Assembly: GCA_017509605.1 (NCBI GenBank)
Contig: JAFWPH010000016.1
Coordinates: 82,714-146,713, forward strand
Length of the DNA stretch: 64,000 bases
DNA from: Bacteroidaceae bacterium
Lineage (GTDB): Bacteria > Bacteroidota > Bacteroidia > Bacteroidales > Bacteroidaceae
Direction: 5' to 3'
The translations under genes were made by a program, and so were the position numbers. This document shows, in pieces, positions 7,717-17,492 of the stretch. The notes under the pieces are model-generated. The model did not search any database. It worked only from the letters and a program-made list of their open reading frames with translations, and was not told where the DNA came from. Position 1 is the first letter of the stretch; every line of letters begins with the position of its first letter.

Positions 7717-10518
7717 ATGAACTTAAGAAAATTATTCACGCTGGCAGCACTGGTAATGGCTGTTTCTGCATTTGCTCAGATGCCGGCGTTGCCTTTCGAC
7801 GCCAATGTGCGCAAGGGCACATTGCCTAACGGGCTCACTTACTACATCCGCCATAACGAATGGCCTGAGAAAAGAGCCGATTTCTACATCGCGCAGAAGG
7901 TGGGTTCCATGCAGGAGGAGGACGACCAGGTCGGACTGGCACACTTCTTGGAGCACATGTGCTTTAACGGAACCAAGAACTTCCCGGGCACAAGTCTGCG
8001 CACCTATCTGGAGAAGATCGGTGTGAAGTTTGGTGAGAACCTCAATGCCTATACCAGTTTCGACGAGACGGTTTATAATATTAATAATGTGAACGTGGAG
8101 ATTGAGGGCGCGCTTGATTCCAGCCTGCTCATCCTCCACGATTGGAGTCACGACCTCCTGCTCGAGGATGCGGAGATAGACAAGGAAAGAGGTGTCATCA
8201 ATGAGGAATGGCGTGCACGACGCAGCGCCATGATGCGTATGTATGAGGCATCGTTCCCCACCATTTTCGAGGGCAGCAAGTACGCTCATCGTATGCCTAT
8301 CGGAACCATGGACGTGGTGATGAACTTCAAGCCCGACGTACTCCGTGCCTATTACAAGAAATGGTACCGTCCCGACCTGCAGGCTATCGTGGTGGTTGGA
8401 GATTTCGATGTGGACCAGATGGAACAGAAAATCAAGAATGTCTTCGCCGACATCGAAATGCCGGAGAATCCCGCCGTCAGGGAATATTACCCCGTGCCCG
8501 AGAATGCAGAGCCCATTGTCTCTATCGCTAAGGACAAGGAACAGGAGACGACCCAGATCATGCTGATGTGGAAACATGAGCCCTTCCCCGAGGAGATGAA
8601 GAACACGATGGCGTACGTGGCTTACGAATACATGAACAATGCCATCGCCGGTATGTACGGAGACCGCATCTCCGAGATCCTGCAGAAAGAGAACCCGCCT
8701 TTCCTTGGTGCTCAGGTGGGAGACGATGATTTCCTCGTTGCCAAGACTATGGATGCCTTCATGGGTGCTGTGGTCTGCAAGGAGAACGGACATAAGGATG
8801 CTGTCGCAGCACTCTACCGTGAAATCCTTCGTGCCACTCGACATGGTTTCACCGTGACTGAGTATGAAAGGTACAAGGAAGAGTATAAGTCTCGTCTTGA
8901 CAATGCCTACGAGCAACGTGACAAAATCACCAACACACGCTATGTCGGTGAATTGGTCAGCAACTTCACTGACGGAGAGCCTGTTACGGGCATTGAGTGG
9001 GAGCACACCAACATGAAACTCATCGCCGACAATGTGCAAGTGGCGCTCATCAATCAGATGCTGGGCGAGATGGTGTCCGACTCCAACCTCGTGATCGCTG
9101 TCTTCGCACCCGACAAGGATGGCATCATCCTGCCCACCAAGGAAGAACTGATCTCTATTCTCAAGGACGTTGAGGCAGAGGACATCGAGGCCTACAAGGA
9201 GGAAGTGAGCGATGAACCACTTGTTTCCAACCTGCCCAAACCCGGCAAGATCAAGAAGGAAGAGGACGGGGTATTCGGCACCAAGGTGCTGACACTCTCC
9301 AACGACATCAAGGTATGGGTGAAGCAGACCGATTTCGCCCCCAACCAGATTTCCATGACTGCTGTCAGCTGGGGAGGCAACTCGCTCTATGCTGATGACG
9401 AGCACTACAACTCAGATAATATTTCGATGGTATCCCTTGGTGGTGCAGGCAACTTCAGTGCCATCGAACTAAACAAGAAACTTGCAGGCAAACAAGCCAG
9501 CGCCAGTCCAGGTGTTGGAACCGATGTGGAGACTGTCAATGGAGGGTGCGTGAAGAAAGACCTCGAGACTATGATGCAGCTCACCTATCTCCGCTTCACT
9601 GCGCCGAGGAGGGATGACGAAGTGTTTAAGTCAAACATCTCGCGTGTCAGGGACCAGCTTAAGAACCAGGACCTCGACCCGACAACGGCGCTGAATGATA
9701 CCATCATCAAGGTGGTCTATAATAATCACCCTCGTGCGCTGAGATTTAAGAGTGAGGATGTGGATAAGATCAACTACGACCGTCTGCTCGAAATGTACAA
9801 GGAGAGGTTCGCCGACGCCAACGACTTCGACTTCTTCTTCATCGGCGACATCGACCTTGACTCCCTACGCCCCATGCTTTGCCAGTACATCGCCACACTG
9901 CCTGTGCTCAAGGGCAAGGAGAACTACAAGGAAATCAGCATGAAAATGACCAAGGGCGAAGTCACAAACATCTTTGAGAAGGAGCAACAGACGCCCAATG
10001 CCATTGTCCTTTACCTCTATCATGCCCCGATGGAGTACAACATGAAGAACGATGTGCTCATGGATTACCTGAGCCAGTCCATGAACATGTTGTACACACA
10101 GACCGTGCGTGAGGATGAGGGCGGTGCATACAGTGTGGGTGTCCAAGGCAGTATCAGACCTTATCCCGAACAAGAAGCAGTCTTCGTTATCCAACTGCCC
10201 ACAGCGCCCGAGAAACGCGCCTACATGACCGAAGTGATTTACAAGGGCGTGAAGGATATGGTGGAGAACGGCCCGTCAGAGGAGAATATGCAGAAGGTGC
10301 GTGAGTACCTCAACCGCACATACACCGAAAACCTGAAGAAGAACGGCTACTGGTCCAGCATCATCCAGAGCAAGGTGCGCCGCGGTCTCGACTTCCATAC
10401 GGGTTACCTGGAGTTTGTCAACAGCGTCACATCTGCCGACGTACAGGCAATGGCCAAGAAGGTGTTCCAAAGCGGAAACCGCATCGAGGTTGGCATGACA
10501 ACTCCAGAGAAGCAATAA
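7717..10518 (+). CDS. secreted M16 family zinc metallopeptidase (insulinase/pitrilysin type)
   Basis: This 933-residue protein has a signal peptide (MNLRKLFTLAALVMAVSAFAQ) and two tandem M16 halves. The first half holds the inverted zinc motif HFLEH at residues 76-80 and the downstream glutamates in GVINEEWRARR, so it should be active. The second half (from about residue 510) lacks HxxEH, as is normal for the partner half that closes over the substrate. M16 proteases degrade peptides inside a closed chamber; in Bacteroidetes such proteins are common in the periplasm or on the outer membrane. The gene ends in a strong terminator at 10542-10579 and is probably monocistronic. Confidence 0.92.
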   Translation: MNLRKLFTLAALVMAVSAFAQMPALPFDANVRKGTLPNGLTYYIRHNEWPEKRADFYIAQKVGSMQEEDDQVGLAHFLEHMCFNGTKNFPGTSLRTYLEKIGVKFGENLNAYTSFDETVYNINNVNVEIEGALDSSLLILHDWSHDLLLEDAEIDKERGVINEEWRARRSAMMRMYEASFPTIFEGSKYAHRMPIGTMDVVMNFKPDVLRAYYKKWYRPDLQAIVVVGDFDVDQMEQKIKNVFADIEMPENPAVREYYPVPENAEPIVSIAKDKEQETTQIMLMWKHEPFPEEMKNTMAYVAYEYMNNAIAGMYGDRISEILQKENPPFLGAQVGDDDFLVAKTMDAFMGAVVCKENGHKDAVAALYREILRATRHGFTVTEYERYKEEYKSRLDNAYEQRDKITNTRYVGELVSNFTDGEPVTGIEWEHTNMKLIADNVQVALINQMLGEMVSDSNLVIAVFAPDKDGIILPTKEELISILKDVEAEDIEAYKEEVSDEPLVSNLPKPGKIKKEEDGVFGTKVLTLSNDIKVWVKQTDFAPNQISMTAVSWGGNSLYADDEHYNSDNISMVSLGGAGNFSAIELNKKLAGKQASASPGVGTDVETVNGGCVKKDLETMMQLTYLRFTAPRRDDEVFKSNISRVRDQLKNQDLDPTTALNDTIIKVVYNNHPRALRFKSEDVDKINYDRLLEMYKERFADANDFDFFFIGDIDLDSLRPMLCQYIATLPVLKGKENYKEISMKMTKGEVTNIFEKEQQTPNAIVLYLYHAPMEYNMKNDVLMDYLSQSMNMLYTQTVREDEGGAYSVGVQGSIRPYPEQEAVFVIQLPTAPEKRAYMTEVIYKGVKDMVENGPSEENMQKVREYLNRTYTENLKKNGYWSSIIQSKVRRGLDFHTGYLEFVNSVTSADVQAMAKKVFQSGNRIEVGMTTPEKQ

Positions 10519-10541
10519 GCAATCTGCTCAAGCCAAACAAG

Positions 10542-10579
10542 GGCAGCCGGCGACATCAGCGCGCCGGCTGCCTTTTTTT
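10542..10579 (+). terminator. rho-independent terminator after the M16 gene
   Basis: A perfect 11-base stem (GGCAGCCGGCG with CGCCGGCTGCC) closes a 9-base loop and is followed by seven T residues. It begins 24 bases after the stop codon. Confidence 0.9.
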
Positions 10580-10832
10580 CATTAAAAACATAGACCATCT
10601 GTTATTTTACTCATTCCTAAGAAAAAAGCAGGGGAAACAAGATTTAACAAGATTTAACGCGGTAAAAAGGTAAAAACACATATGGTTTGTAGTAAAAAAG
10701 CAGTTTCTGAGTAAAAAAAGGGGAAAAGAGTTGTCTATAAATAAAAATAGGTTTAACTTTGCAAAGTATATACATTTTTGAAACAGCTTTTTTATCGATA
10801 ATATTAATTGTTTCCTACAATAAGAAATACAG
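10580..10832 (+). promoter_or_regulatory. AT-rich intergenic region with promoter for the DUF3575 block
   Basis: This gap contains a TTG at 10731-10733 and TAACTTTG at 10754-10761, spaced by 20 bases, a very good match to the Bacteroidetes promoter. Transcription would begin near 10767, about 65 bases before the first DUF3575 gene. Upstream, the 10-mer AACAAGATTT occurs twice in tandem at 10636-10655, a possible regulator site. Nothing else was seen. Confidence 0.6.
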
Positions 10833-12056
10833 ATGACAAGGAAGATTTTCAGAAAGTGCCTGTTTACAGGACTGCTCTTTGTTATGGGTTTGTTGCAACC
10901 TGTGAGTGTGTCAGCCCAGAATACGGGATTATACTCAAATAAACTTGACACATTGAGTTTCGGTGAACGTTTTGCTATCAAGACGAATGCGTTCGATTGG
11001 TTGATACTCACTCCTAACATCGGCTTTGAGTTCGATTTGGCCAACCGCAACTGGAGTAAGTGGACCATTGGCGTGTACGGAAGGTACAATCCAAACACAA
11101 GACATCCAAGAGTCACCTATAACGTGTATGACCTCAAGGAACTCCGTGCGGAATTGCGTAAGTACTGGCGTACACCTAAGTATGTCGCTTATTATGTCGG
11201 TCTTTACGGCAGTTACGATGACTACCAGGTCAAATTCTCCAGAAACGGTTACAAAGGCAAAGGCTGGATGGGCGGTGTTTCATTAGGTGTTGCCAAGCGT
11301 CTTTACGCATACCGCAATGGCAGCAATGTCGATTTCGAACTGGGTCTGAACCTCGGTGCCATGTACACCAAGGATCAGAAATTCCGTCGTGACACTGATG
11401 CCGACCAGTATATCTATGAGCCCGAGAAAGATTGGCATGTCATTCCAATGGTTAATGACCTCAGCATGAGTTTCATCTACCGCTTTGGACCTGGCATCAA
11501 GGACAGGTACAGGAAGAGAGAAGTGGTGGACGACGCTTACAGAAGAAGAGTCAACGAGCGTCAGCTCGCTCATGAGCGCGCCGAAAGGGAGCGTCAGATC
11601 CGTCATGATTCCATCCAGGCTGCCAAGGCCGAGGCCAAAGTGCTGAAAGAGCAGCAGAAGAAAGAGGCTGAAGCCACCAAAGCACAGCTGAAAGCCGAGA
11701 AAGAGGCCGCCAAGGCACAAATGAAGGCTGAGAAGGAAGCTCAGAAGGCAGAGGCCAAGAGACTTAAGGCCAACAAGGACTATATCGAGAGGGATGAGGG
11801 CCGTGAGAGTGTGAAACTGACCAAGGAGGAGAAGAAAGCACAGAAGGCTGCTGAGAAAGAGGCCAAGAAGGCCGCAAAGGAAGCACAAAAGGGTGCTAAC
11901 GCCTCCGAGAAAGAACGCGCCAAGGCACAACTGAAAGCCAATAAGGAAGCCGCTAAGGCAGCCAAGGCTGCAGAGAAAGAGGCCGCCAAGGAAGCCAAAG
12001 CCGCAGAGAAAGAGGCTGCCAAGGAAGCCAAAGCTGCCGCTAAGCGCAACAGGTAA
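10833..12056 (+). CDS. DUF3575 outer-membrane protein with long Ala/Lys/Glu tail
   Basis: The protein has 407 residues. After a signal peptide (cleaved near VSVSAQ) comes a DUF3575-type domain at about residues 40-225, with FAIKTNAFDWLILTPNIGFEF, a typical opening of the family, and alternating beta strands ending in SFIYRFGPG, which look like a small barrel. From about residue 230 to the end it is an almost pure Arg/Lys/Glu/Ala helix of about 175 residues, predicted coiled coil, with an 11-residue unit (AAEKEAAKEAK) repeated exactly at the end. The tail resembles the spacer helix of TolA-like proteins and would reach across the periplasm if the domain sits in the outer membrane; that is inference. 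It is the first gene of a four-gene plus-strand block. Confidence 0.75.
   Translation: MTRKIFRKCLFTGLLFVMGLLQPVSVSAQNTGLYSNKLDTLSFGERFAIKTNAFDWLILTPNIGFEFDLANRNWSKWTIGVYGRYNPNTRHPRVTYNVYDLKELRAELRKYWRTPKYVAYYVGLYGSYDDYQVKFSRNGYKGKGWMGGVSLGVAKRLYAYRNGSNVDFELGLNLGAMYTKDQKFRRDTDADQYIYEPEKDWHVIPMVNDLSMSFIYRFGPGIKDRYRKREVVDDAYRRRVNERQLAHERAERERQIRHDSIQAAKAEAKVLKEQQKKEAEATKAQLKAEKEAAKAQMKAEKEAQKAEAKRLKANKDYIERDEGRESVKLTKEEKKAQKAAEKEAKKAAKEAQKGANASEKERAKAQLKANKEAAKAAKAAEKEAAKEAKAAEKEAAKEAKAAAKRNR
11970..12035 (+). repeat. 33-base tandem repeat in the DUF3575 tail
   Basis: Two adjacent 33-base units at 11970-12002 and 12003-12035 differ at only two bases and encode the repeated 11-residue unit of the charged tail. 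The unit could change in number by slippage or recombination. Confidence 0.85.
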
Positions 12057-12123
12057 CACAGTTCCCTTTTAGAATTCACTTAATTAAGATACAGCAAGCA
12101 CTAAAGCATAAAAGATACTTCAG

Positions 12124-12675
12124 ATGAAAAAATTATATTTAATATTGGCTTTAATGGTGGGCTCGGTTTGTGCCAAGGCACAGATGATAGCAGTGAATAC
12201 CAACCTTGCATCCGACGCCCTTGCTATTCCAGATCTCGGAGTGGAAATGGTCATTGGTGACCGCAGTACTGTCGGAGTGAACGTCCTCGGTGGATATCAT
12301 CCTTACGGAAAGCATGCTAAAGGATTGGCCATACAGCCTGAATACAGATACTGGTTCGGAGGTAGGCCTATGAACCACCATTTCGTGGGTATTGGAGGCT
12401 TGCTCGCTACATACAATGCCGAGTGGAAAGACAAGATGCACAAAGGCGACGCCGCTGGCCTGGGCCTGACTTTTGGTTATGTGTTCAACCTCTCAAGAAG
12501 GCTGGCCGTTGATTGCCATGCTGGACTCGGGTATGTGTGGTATCACCAGAAGGTTTACTATCCGGGAGCTAATGGAGCTGAACTCTACAACCGTCCAGAT
12601 GCCTACAAGTCTGAAATGGGCAGCGCCATCATCCCAACCAAGATCGGTATCTCACTCATGTACATATTCCGATAA
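12124..12675 (+). CDS. DUF3575 small outer-membrane protein
   Basis: This 183-residue protein has a signal peptide (MKKLYLILALMVGSVCAKAQ) and a single DUF3575-type domain: IAVNTNLASDALAIPDLGVEM, then QPEYRYWFGG, LTFGYVFNLSRRLAVD and a final GISLMYIFR. Alternating hydrophobic residues and the aromatic C-terminus suggest a small beta-barrel. It is a shorter paralogue of the preceding gene without the charged tail. The gap of 67 bases upstream has no clear promoter or terminator, so both are probably in one transcript with the OmpA-domain gene downstream. Confidence 0.75.
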   Translation: MKKLYLILALMVGSVCAKAQMIAVNTNLASDALAIPDLGVEMVIGDRSTVGVNVLGGYHPYGKHAKGLAIQPEYRYWFGGRPMNHHFVGIGGLLATYNAEWKDKMHKGDAAGLGLTFGYVFNLSRRLAVDCHAGLGYVWYHQKVYYPGANGAELYNRPDAYKSEMGSAIIPTKIGISLMYIFR

Positions 12676-12735
12676 TCCGCATGTTTGGCGAACAAGTTTT
12701 TTGCATAATATTTAATGATAATAAATGACAGCAAG

Positions 12736-15201
12736 ATGACGACTTTTAAGAATATACTTAGACTATCAGTCATACTGACTTTATTCCTTGTTGGGTATGC
12801 AAGTGATGCTGCCGCGCAGGTGGTGCACATCAATGGTAAGGTTTCCAAGACCATGAAGAACACTGCAGGTGAACGCGTGAGTGTACCCTTGTCACAGAAT
12901 GTCTATATTTTCGATAATGCGAGAGAAGCACAGGTGGTGGCACAGCAATACCGCGCGAGAAGCAAAGAGGAGCAGAACACCGTTAACATCAGTGCTAATG
13001 ATGTGGTGAAGGCCGACTATGAAGGACACTTCGAGGCCGACGTCTCGGTAGATGGAGCTCTGCTTGTCTTCTACGAGGGTGTTGTGAAGTATGTGGCCAT
13101 CAATGGTCTCCAGCTCACATACAATATTGAATTTACCGATGAAGATGGTATTATCCTCCGCAACGTAGAGGTGACTGGTGATTACACCAATGTGTCCATA
13201 CGTGAGTTGCCTCCTGTGGATGAAGGTTCCGACCTGCATTGGAATGTGACTGTTGCTCTGCCAGAGAAATATACACGTAAGCAGTCCCGTCTGATTTTCC
13301 AACCTGCTGTCATCGACTGTCAGACAGAGGATACTGTTCAGTATCTCACTCCACTGGTGTATGAGGGTGGTCAATATCATCACACTCAGCAGCGCCGAAA
13401 GAGTTTTGATTATGATAGAAACGACCCCATCGCTCCTTATTATTATGACAACCCTGTTCTCAACGGCGACCAACTTGTCCTGAACTGGCAATACACTTAT
13501 CCAAAGCCTGATGTCGATAAGAACTACAAGTGGGTGTCAAGAGTATGCCTCTCCGATTACACACATATCTATTATGACAGTAAGACGAATATGGGTTCTT
13601 GCAACGCCAGAAGACCATGGAGAATGCTCGACGCTGGTTTCGCACGCAAGGAGATGCCACTTACTGAGGAATTCTATGAGATACCTCACTCAATGACACG
13701 TGAGGTGCCACGTGACCTTGAACTCAAGTTCATCGTTGGTACCAACCGCCTCACACAGGACTCCATCAACACGTCGAACCTCAACTATCTCATCAGGGAG
13801 TTGCGCTCTTATGGACGTTCGCTGATGAATGTGACCATCATGGGTACCGCATCACCTGAAGGTAGTGACGCATTCAATGTCCGTCTGTCCGAATCCCGTG
13901 CACAGACCGCACTCAATATGATTCGTCCGTACGTTAGTTCTGCAAGTGTACGTAGCACCACTCCTCATGTTTACACTTGGAGAGACGTGGCTGATTCTCT
14001 CGACAGACGCGGCTATCGTGAGGAGGCTAACCAGGTTCGTGGCTATGCCACCACCAACAGCGAGGGTGCTATCCGTAATATGGCCATCTATCCTACTGTC
14101 ATTGAGCAGATTCTCAAGAATCAGCGTATCATGAAATGTACTTATACAGTACGTCAGAACAAGATCCTTGAGCCGGAGGAAGCACTTTGGCTTTATTACA
14201 ACGACCGTTCTTATCGTGAAGGCGGCGAGAATATCTTCTCAAATGGTGACTACTATCACCTCTTCAATCAAATCAAGGATCCAGCTGAACTTGATAAACT
14301 GACCATCCGTTGCTACAACGAACTGAAAGACAGAAGTACTTCCAAGTATAGTCCTTTCGCCGCTTACGTGGCCAACAGAATGGCTGTTTACTGCATCGAG
14401 CACGACTCCACCGATATATCTATCCTTGCACCGTTCGTGGATTTCAACGTCGGACTCAATGTGGTGAGACCTATCTCTGTTGACAACGACTATAAATACA
14501 CTGTGAACCGTCCGGCTATCGTGGCTAACCAGGCTATCATGTATTTCAAGAAGGGCAAGCTTGCTGAGGCCGCACACTTGGCTAACCTCTTGCCTGACAC
14601 TCAGGACAACTACGAGATCAAGGCCTTTACAGACCTCGAGACTTTGTTCTTCAAGCAGGGCAAGACTCCTGATGAGCAGCAAAGGGCCATGAAGGCACTT
14701 GAGTATGTGAGAAACACCAACGATGTCAATAACGCCGTGCTTTGCCACGAGCTACAGTCTGAGTTGGGACTCAGTGATGAATATGTCAACCGGTTGGTGG
14801 ACGCTCTTCCTGACAACAGTCCCAAGAAGTGGTACATCAAGGGTGTTAGGTCCGTATCTGAGGCTGAATTCAGCGAAGAAGAGGTGATGGAACTGATGAA
14901 CAAGCTCGGTGTTGACGAAGCGATGAAGATTGTGGAGGACTCTGTTCCTAATTTCCTCGCTTACTTGCAGCATAGCTTCGATTTGGATCAGTCGTACTAC
15001 AAGTACTATCTCACTGACGCTAATGTTTCTGATGAGATACGCGAGGCTCATCCATACGTCAAGAGTCGTGCTAACGCTTACCGCGCTAAGTTCAACGCAC
15101 TCATGATGAGGAAGAATAACGACGAGGCTGTGGAGAACGAGGACGATAACGCTGAAGACTCCTCACGCAGATCCAGACGTTCAAGAAGGAATAACAACTG
15201 A
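12736..15201 (+). CDS. large OmpA-domain envelope protein (DUF3868-like N-terminus)
   Basis: The protein has about 821 residues from the ATG at 12736, which heads a good signal peptide (MTTFKNILRLSVILTLFLVG, cleaved near AAAQ); an ATG at 12715 adds seven residues. The N-terminal half is beta-rich and unassigned, of the kind often labelled DUF3868. An OmpA-like peptidoglycan-binding region lies near residues 335-460, shown by VTIMGTASPEGSDAFNVRLSESRAQ. The rest is helical and repeat-like (PAIVANQAIMYFKKGKLAEAAHLANLL), similar to TPR units. The tail is Asp/Glu then Arg/Ser rich. Family members anchor the outer membrane to the cell wall. It probably works with the flanking DUF3575 proteins and barrel protein. 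Confidence 0.7.
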   Translation: MTTFKNILRLSVILTLFLVGYASDAAAQVVHINGKVSKTMKNTAGERVSVPLSQNVYIFDNAREAQVVAQQYRARSKEEQNTVNISANDVVKADYEGHFEADVSVDGALLVFYEGVVKYVAINGLQLTYNIEFTDEDGIILRNVEVTGDYTNVSIRELPPVDEGSDLHWNVTVALPEKYTRKQSRLIFQPAVIDCQTEDTVQYLTPLVYEGGQYHHTQQRRKSFDYDRNDPIAPYYYDNPVLNGDQLVLNWQYTYPKPDVDKNYKWVSRVCLSDYTHIYYDSKTNMGSCNARRPWRMLDAGFARKEMPLTEEFYEIPHSMTREVPRDLELKFIVGTNRLTQDSINTSNLNYLIRELRSYGRSLMNVTIMGTASPEGSDAFNVRLSESRAQTALNMIRPYVSSASVRSTTPHVYTWRDVADSLDRRGYREEANQVRGYATTNSEGAIRNMAIYPTVIEQILKNQRIMKCTYTVRQNKILEPEEALWLYYNDRSYREGGENIFSNGDYYHLFNQIKDPAELDKLTIRCYNELKDRSTSKYSPFAAYVANRMAVYCIEHDSTDISILAPFVDFNVGLNVVRPISVDNDYKYTVNRPAIVANQAIMYFKKGKLAEAAHLANLLPDTQDNYEIKAFTDLETLFFKQGKTPDEQQRAMKALEYVRNTNDVNNAVLCHELQSELGLSDEYVNRLVDALPDNSPKKWYIKGVRSVSEAEFSEEEVMELMNKLGVDEAMKIVEDSVPNFLAYLQHSFDLDQSYYKYYLTDANVSDEIREAHPYVKSRANAYRAKFNALMMRKNNDEAVENEDDNAEDSSRRSRRSRRNNN

Positions 15202-15285
15202 TAAGCGATTAAGAACAATTAAGATTGATATAAACACAATTTCAGGGGGAAATTCTTTTCCTGTTGAATTAAACATAAAGAAACT

Positions 15286-17412
15286 ATGTTAAAGAGATCC
15301 TTAGTTGCAATATTGAGTATAGGCGCGTTTGTGATGGCAAATGCTGTCGATCATGTCGAGGAAGTGGATATCGACAGTGTTGCCTCTTTCACTGATGTGG
15401 ATGAGAATGTCAACGACACCATTATTGTTGACTCTCTCGGCTACTTCGTGAGAACAGCAGAAAGTTTCAATGCACTCGATTATGCGCTTGAACGTCGTCA
15501 CTACTTCAAGGGTGACATTTTCGAGAAAGGTAACTTCTGGAACAATTGGTTCATTGAAGGAGGTGCGGGAGTGCAGTTGTTCTCACAACCTGATTCCCGT
15601 AGAAAACTCACGCCTATGACTCTTGGACATGTTCACCTTGGCAAGCAGATTAACTGGGTCAGCTCCATCCGTTTTGGTGGTGAGTTAGGCTTGGCTTTCC
15701 TCAAAGGAAAACCTAGTGGATACCGCTATTTCGAAGGTGATATCGACTACATGCTCAACCTTTCGTCCTATCTTTATGGATACCGTCCTGATCGTCCTTT
15801 TGAAGTGTCCCCATTCTTCGGTGTCGGAGTGTCATACCAGAAACTCAACGCGAATCTGAACAATCCAAAGCATGAGTGGGACTACAATGCTCATGCAGGT
15901 CTCCAGTTCAAATTCTTTGCAGGTACACATTCCAGTCTGGCTTTTGAGCCACAGATAATGTTGATGTCCAACCACACAGACATGGACTTCACACAACCCG
16001 ATTTCCATAAGTATGATGTGGCCTTCAAGACCAACGTTAAGTATATCTACTACTTCGACAATCGTCTCTCCTACAAGTTCAATGCAGGCGAGTTCAAGAA
16101 GCATTTCCAGGATTTCCAGCGTTATTTCCGCGACGATGCTGAATCAGTTAATGAACGCAGACCTATCTTCCTGGAATATCAAGGTGGTATGTCTATGTTC
16201 GGCAACATGAAGAACATCAAGCCTTCTGACAGTTGGGGTCCTTCATTCTCTGCATACGCAGGTTGGTGGATGTCGAGTGCGACAGGTATCCGTCTTGGTG
16301 CCAATGCATCTTTCAACAAGTGGAAGGAATATGATGTACGTGGTCGTAGAGATATGCCAGCCTACGAACAGAGGCACCTCTTCGGTTCCATCTCCGCTTC
16401 CTTCGACGCTTTGCTCAATCCCCTCGGTTTCACACGCCGTTACAACTGGAACGCACCTGTAGGCATCAATTTCCTTGCAGGCCTTGAAATCGGTCAGTTG
16501 GCTATGATTCATCCTCTGATCAATGACTGGCGTATCGAGCAGGAACGTCGTTGGTACTATGGATATCGTTATGGAACACAGGTTTGGGTTCGTCTTTCCG
16601 ACAACCTCCACTTCGAAATTGAGCCTCTGTTTACTCATTATATTCATAAGCAACCTGCAAAGGTCGGCAAGAAATTTGTCGATAAAAGATACCGTCATGA
16701 CTACTTCGCGCTCAAGGCTGGTCTCAAAGTGTTCCTCAACAAGGATTACCCACGTGAGTCTGCAGAGAACTACACTCAGCAACAAGGATGGTTCGTCGGT
16801 TTAGGCGGAGGTACCAACTTCTTCTTCCAGCAGAGATACTACACGGGTGAAGGCAAGCACAAGATCAATGGTTTGATTTATGGTGGATATCAATTCGACA
16901 ACATCAATGCCATACGTCTGAATGAGGAGATCTTCAATGACGCTTATTATGATGCGTTGACTCCATATTACTTCACTCGTAAGTCTGATGGAAAGACAGT
17001 GAAGTATTATGCTCACATGAGACGTACAGTTACACTCAGCATGACTTCTCTCGATTATCAGGTGAATATGCTCAACCTGTTTAGATGCGGTAAGCCATCC
17101 TCATTATTTAATGTGAACCTGATGCTGGGTCCGACTCTTGGTATCTATTGTGGCGAAAGCGACAAGTATGATACAAACCTCGATCCTGACAAGTACTATC
17201 ATCATGACTTCATGGATCTCTCTACGAGAGCTTACTTCGGACTCCACGCAGGTATGAACTTCAGCATTAAGGTCAGCAAGCCTATATCGCTGTTCTACCA
17301 GCATAATATTTACACATTCTTCGGTCATCACGACATGCTTCGCTCTTCTGAAGTTTCTGCACGCCAGAATGTGTTCAATGCGCTCAACTTGGGTTTGCAG
17401 TACAACTTCTAA
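15286..17412 (+). CDS. large outer-membrane beta-barrel protein
   Basis: The 708-residue protein has a signal peptide (MLKRSLVAILSIGAFVMANA), a short acidic region, and then two consecutive beta-strand-rich parts of about 250 and 400 residues that look like related barrel modules: WFIEGGAGVQLFSQPDSRRK and IFLEYQGGMSMFGNMKN each open one, and WVSSIRFGGELGLAF parallels MSSATGIRLGANASF. A third opening, WFVGLGGGTNFFFQQRY, begins near residue 505. The C-terminus LGLQYNF has the terminal phenylalanine that the Bam machinery reads. It closes the envelope block and is followed by a terminator. I do not recognise a named family. Confidence 0.65.
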   Translation: MLKRSLVAILSIGAFVMANAVDHVEEVDIDSVASFTDVDENVNDTIIVDSLGYFVRTAESFNALDYALERRHYFKGDIFEKGNFWNNWFIEGGAGVQLFSQPDSRRKLTPMTLGHVHLGKQINWVSSIRFGGELGLAFLKGKPSGYRYFEGDIDYMLNLSSYLYGYRPDRPFEVSPFFGVGVSYQKLNANLNNPKHEWDYNAHAGLQFKFFAGTHSSLAFEPQIMLMSNHTDMDFTQPDFHKYDVAFKTNVKYIYYFDNRLSYKFNAGEFKKHFQDFQRYFRDDAESVNERRPIFLEYQGGMSMFGNMKNIKPSDSWGPSFSAYAGWWMSSATGIRLGANASFNKWKEYDVRGRRDMPAYEQRHLFGSISASFDALLNPLGFTRRYNWNAPVGINFLAGLEIGQLAMIHPLINDWRIEQERRWYYGYRYGTQVWVRLSDNLHFEIEPLFTHYIHKQPAKVGKKFVDKRYRHDYFALKAGLKVFLNKDYPRESAENYTQQQGWFVGLGGGTNFFFQQRYYTGEGKHKINGLIYGGYQFDNINAIRLNEEIFNDAYYDALTPYYFTRKSDGKTVKYYAHMRRTVTLSMTSLDYQVNMLNLFRCGKPSSLFNVNLMLGPTLGIYCGESDKYDTNLDPDKYYHHDFMDLSTRAYFGLHAGMNFSIKVSKPISLFYQHNIYTFFGHHDMLRSSEVSARQNVFNALNLGLQYNF

Positions 17413-17438
17413 ATCTACGAGTTCCACAATCATAGAAA

Positions 17439-17465
17439 GGATGCCAATCAGTTGGCATCCTTTTT
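17439..17465 (+). terminator. rho-independent terminator closing the envelope block
   Basis: A perfect 9-base stem (GGATGCCAA with TTGGCATCC), a TCAG tetraloop and five T residues lie 27 bases after the barrel gene stop. Confidence 0.9.
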
Positions 17466-17492
17466 ACATTAAAACATCAAATAAAGGCTAAT

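Noticed and set aside
7732..9405. A 557-residue open frame on the minus strand
   Set aside because: It is opposite the M16 peptidase gene, which has a signal peptide and the full catalytic motif.
10607..11116. A 169-residue minus-strand frame over the promoter of the DUF3575 block
   Set aside because: It covers a good promoter and the start of a gene with a signal peptide on the other strand, and its own start is weak.
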